A stretch of 47,123 nucleotides of DNA from a virus, in IMG/VR virus record IMGVR_UViG_3300025949_000038, positions 1-47,123 of that record; one strand, written 5' to 3'. The notes beneath the pieces were generated by a model that saw only the letters and a list, made by a program, of their open reading frames with translations, was not told where the DNA came from and did no database searches. Every line of letters begins with the position of its first letter. Positions within the stretch are counted from its first letter, which is position 1. A program made the translations under genes and the position numbers. Shown here in pieces: positions 45,447-47,123 of the stretch.

Positions 45447-45687
45447 TCACGCGCTCGATGCGGTGGAGGATCGAAACAGGATTATCCTCGTCACCTGAGA
45501 TTTGCGTGGCGGCTAGATCCGGCATCACTTTCTTGAGCAATCCCAAGCCTGCGGATACTTGTGTTGCACTCATGTCACGCTCACCCTGAACGTGCTCGAT
45601 AAGCGCATTCAAGATATTGCTGTTTTTGATTTTAACCCGGTGCTCATCCGACATGCGGAATCCGGGCTGTCGGCCACGCTCAGCCAC
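45418..45687 (-). CDS. terS: Terminase small subunit, haplotype B (different N-terminus)
   Basis: 89 aa. It starts ERGRQPGFRMSDEHRVKIKN, then SNILNALIEHVQGERDMSAT, QVSAGLGLLKKVMPDLAATQ, unlike haplotype A. The C-terminus HRIERVIVSPSNQDG is shared. Same position and same 29-nt overlap with terL. A terminase small subunit with another DNA-binding head is the natural reading, implying altered pac/cos recognition with a conserved motor-contact tail. Confidence 0.7.
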   Translation of the reverse strand: MAERGRQPGFRMSDEHRVKIKNSNILNALIEHVQGERDMSATQVSAGLGLLKKVMPDLAATQISGDEDNPVSILHRIERVIVSPSNQDG

Positions 45688-45705
45688 TTGTCACCCGGTT
45701 ACGCA

Positions 45706-46089
45706 TCAGATCTTCACCTTGTAAGCATCCAGAGCACATTGCGCGAGCCTTTCAGCCCACTTAACCCGATCCCTTAGGTCAGGCAGATTGAAACCCTTGC
45801 TGTTCTCAGCCATGAATTTGCGGGCAGCTTCGTTGAAATCCGAGGGAGAATATGGAGGCAAATCAGCCGTCGCAATAGTGACGCTCTCACACGAGCCGCC
45901 GGTGATGCGGCCAGCCTGAGTGCTCCCGCACCCGTCAGCCAGCGGCACAGGCGCCCCATAACCCCACACAGGATGCCAAACTACCTTGTTCGGCTCGGCC
46001 TTCGGGTTCTTCTCCTCGAAGTCGGCTTTCTGCTCTTGACAGTTGAGCTTGCGGGCGATCGAGGTGAAGTCGAATACGGCTAGGGTCAT
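45706..46089 (-). CDS. Conserved protein upstream of terS, haplotype B (long form)
   Basis: 127 aa from ATG 46089 (ATGA overlap with the HNH gene). It shares VFDFTSIARKLNCQEQKADF and WAERLAQCALDAYK with haplotype A's 79-aa form, but has about 50 more residues in the middle (ESVTIATADLPPYSPSDFNE, ARKFMAENSKGFNLPDLRDR). The long form may be ancestral. Unknown function. Confidence 0.65.
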   Translation of the reverse strand: MTLAVFDFTSIARKLNCQEQKADFEEKNPKAEPNKVVWHPVWGYGAPVPLADGCGSTQAGRITGGSCESVTIATADLPPYSPSDFNEAARKFMAENSKGFNLPDLRDRVKWAERLAQCALDAYKVKI

Positions 46090-46634
46090 GCGACGTGAGC
46101 CCATACTTTGCGATTGACGGCATCGTCGATCGTTTGACGTGAAACATTGAACATCTTGGCGATGTCCTTGCGGTAAACTCCCGTAGAAGCGAGACGTCGG
46201 GCTTCCTTGACTCGATCGACACTCAGCTTCGCATTCGTGTGGTCATCGCCCAGCATAAGCGTCCCATGCAGTGATTTGTCTGCGGCATTCTCGGCGGCAG
46301 TTCCCCATGCAAGATTAGAGGGTCGATTGTTCCTTTTGTTGCCATCCAAGTGGCGGATCTGAGCGTCATCAAACGGCTTTGATCCAATGAACGCCTCAGC
46401 AACCAATTGATGGGCTGAGGTCCTTACCCGCTCACCCTCAAGTGGATATAGATCGTATTGGTCATACCAGTCTTCGCTTTTGCGATATGGAGCCCTGAGA
46501 GCCGTATCAAGAATACCCCTCCGGTTAGGCAAGCGCCTGCGAATGTGACCTAGTTCGCTTACCTCGTACTCCGGGCAGCATACGGCAGTACGCCACTCCA
46601 ACCCGTCAATTGGCATCTCAACAGTCTTGATCAC
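46086..46634 (-). CDS. HNH homing endonuclease, haplotype B only
   Basis: 182 aa from GTG 46634. A NUMOD4-like N-terminus (YEVSELGHIRRRLPNRRGIL), HNH core (SAHQLVAEAFIG, QIRHLDGNKRNNRPSNLAWG, TAAENAADK) and C-terminal HTH (VYRKDIAKMFNVSRQTIDDA). It replaces the 68-aa gene of haplotype A with 4-nt overlaps to both neighbours, so it entered without breaking the operon. It could drive the exchange seen around terS. Confidence 0.9.
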   Translation of the reverse strand: MIKTVEMPIDGLEWRTAVCCPEYEVSELGHIRRRLPNRRGILDTALRAPYRKSEDWYDQYDLYPLEGERVRTSAHQLVAEAFIGSKPFDDAQIRHLDGNKRNNRPSNLAWGTAAENAADKSLHGTLMLGDDHTNAKLSVDRVKEARRLASTGVYRKDIAKMFNVSRQTIDDAVNRKVWAHVA

Positions 46635-46789
46635 GCGGGGTCATCCGATGGTGCCTGGTAGTTCGGCTGTACGGGCGGCATTTCGCAGGGGGCAATCTCA
46701 GCCCATGAATCAGCAACCAGCTTGTCCATGGCTGCCTTGCGTTCTTCGCGGCGCTTCCAATCGCGTAGCTGGACTACGTTTTCAGCCAT
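46631..46789 (-). CDS. Small conserved protein, haplotype B
   Basis: 52 aa, counterpart of 2879-3037, starting MAENVVQLRDWKRREERKAA. Only the last few residues (SDDPA against EKDPA) and two others differ. The stop falls where the HNH gene replaces the haplotype A gene, so the junction lies inside the last codons. Confidence 0.65.
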   Translation of the reverse strand: MAENVVQLRDWKRREERKAAMDKLVADSWAEIAPCEMPPVQPNYQAPSDDPA

Positions 46790-46890
46790 CAAATCAAACT
46801 CACCGGAACGATCTTGCCGCCCTTCTCAACGATCTTGGCCTGACCGTCTCGGATCATGCGGGCGAGTAACTTGAGCTGGTCGGTGGACAT
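46789..46890 (-). CDS. Tiny conserved protein, first gene of late operon, haplotype B
   Basis: 33 aa, MSTDQLKLLARMIRDGQAK and a basic end, counterpart of 3167-3268. Its stop overlaps the ATG of the 52-aa gene (TGATG); the 37-aa membrane gene of haplotype A is absent here. Confidence 0.6.
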   Translation of the reverse strand: MSTDQLKLLARMIRDGQAKIVEKGGKIVPVSLI

Positions 46891-46909
46891 TCGTCAGACC
46901 CATGCGTTG

Positions 46910-46935
46910 AGGAGGCCTCAGTTTTGAGGGCTCCT
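46910..46935. promoter_or_regulatory. Hairpin before late operon, haplotype B
   Basis: AGGAGGCCTCA and TGAGGGCTCCT form an 11-position stem with one mismatch around GTTT. It replaces the TATACT dyad of haplotype A. No T run, so termination is doubtful; operator or attenuator possible. Confidence 0.4.
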
Positions 46936-47123
46936 AATTACAAAGGATTTCCAAGGGTTTCGCGCGCCGCCTCGCCTGATGAGCGCTCTCGCGTTTTATC
47001 GCGGCAGGGGAGCTTTAGGCGCTGCGGGTGGCTGAGGGGCGCGCGAAATGGAAACGCCCGCTCTGGATTTCTCCATGCGGGCGTAATTTCGGATGCTGAA
47101 TGCGCGTATAGATGATTCGTTAA

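Larger units (their letters stand above)
43295..47123. repeat. Divergent terminal copy B of the terminase region
   Basis: Collinear with 1-3474 but 355 nt longer. Shared: portal N, terL, the 52-aa and 33-aa genes, and the junction element (46958-47084 corresponding to 3309-3435). Exchanged: terS head, the terL-portal spacer gene and the pre-late hairpin. The last 127 bases (46997-47123) are identical to 3348-3474, and base 46996 is the first mismatch. Confidence 0.85.

Noticed and set aside
1-47123. Direct terminal repeat of a packaged linear phage genome
   Set aside because: The end copies differ in sequence and gene content; replication-derived terminal repeats would be identical.
1-47123. 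CRISPR array, insertion sequence or rRNA
   Set aside because: No regularly spaced repeats, transposase motifs or rRNA-like sequence were seen on reading either strand.

Overview
The window is a nearly complete temperate podovirus genome, assembled as a contig longer than one genome length. The tail hub, P22-gp4-like adaptor, SU10-like portal and capsid proteins, three ejection proteins and lack of any long-tail module point to a short-tailed phage. A tyrosine integrase beside a tRNA-Val half-site, plus paired Cro/CI-type regulators, point to a temperate lifestyle. Several proteins (GcrA-like and LuxR-type small regulators, the SSB-tail protein, the holin and exported small proteins) resemble families I know from Hyphomicrobiales (Rhizobiales) prophages. 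An alphaproteobacterial host is therefore likely, but this is inference.

Layout. (1) 1-3474, minus strand: the start of the late operon in one version (haplotype A), with small genes, terS, terL and a truncated portal. (2) 3502-6986, minus: early genes, namely a LuxR-type regulator, a DUF1376 replication protein, RusA resolvase and DNA-binding proteins. (3) 7048-8640: the immunity/switch region, with divergent HTH regulators and repeated 12-bp operator-like sites. (4) 8646-18588, plus: a long, tightly coupled rightward operon with an SSB-tail protein, NinB, HNH nuclease, DNA methyltransferase, many small accessory proteins, excisionase and integrase. It is interrupted by a two-gene minus-strand cassette (RHH protein, then a GIY-YIG/T5orf172-RHH fusion). 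(5) 18592-18792: attP, the 3' half of a tRNA-Val(UAC) gene between two 18-bp direct repeats. (6) 18746-22210, plus: a block of small unknown genes and an HNH nuclease. (7) 22258-43972, minus: late genes read towards lower coordinates, with portal, scaffold, capsid, adaptor, hub, ejection proteins, lysozyme, collar protein, lysis cassette and terminal tail fibre. (8) 43972-47123, minus: terL, terS and the late-operon start again, in a second version (haplotype B).

The two ends are related but not identical. A1 aligns with B43295, and A3474 with B47123. The last 127 bases of the window exactly match 3348-3474, with a mismatch immediately before. That fits an assembly-graph 'lasso' with k=127 joining two strain variants around one circular genome of about 43.65 kb. 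It does not fit a true terminal repeat. The comparison is informative: terS N-terminus, the gene between terL and portal, one small gene versus an HNH nuclease, and the promoter-proximal DNA all differ, while TerL differs by only six residues.

Working model: the switch region decides between lysogeny and rightward early transcription. The phage encodes an initiator-like replication protein and recombination functions but no polymerase or recognisable helicase, so it relies on the host replisome. Late transcription runs leftward from near 3270-3500. Most notable are a portal protein split into two translationally coupled genes in both haplotypes, a structured element before the late operon, and the RHH/GIY-YIG cassette with its own palindrome.
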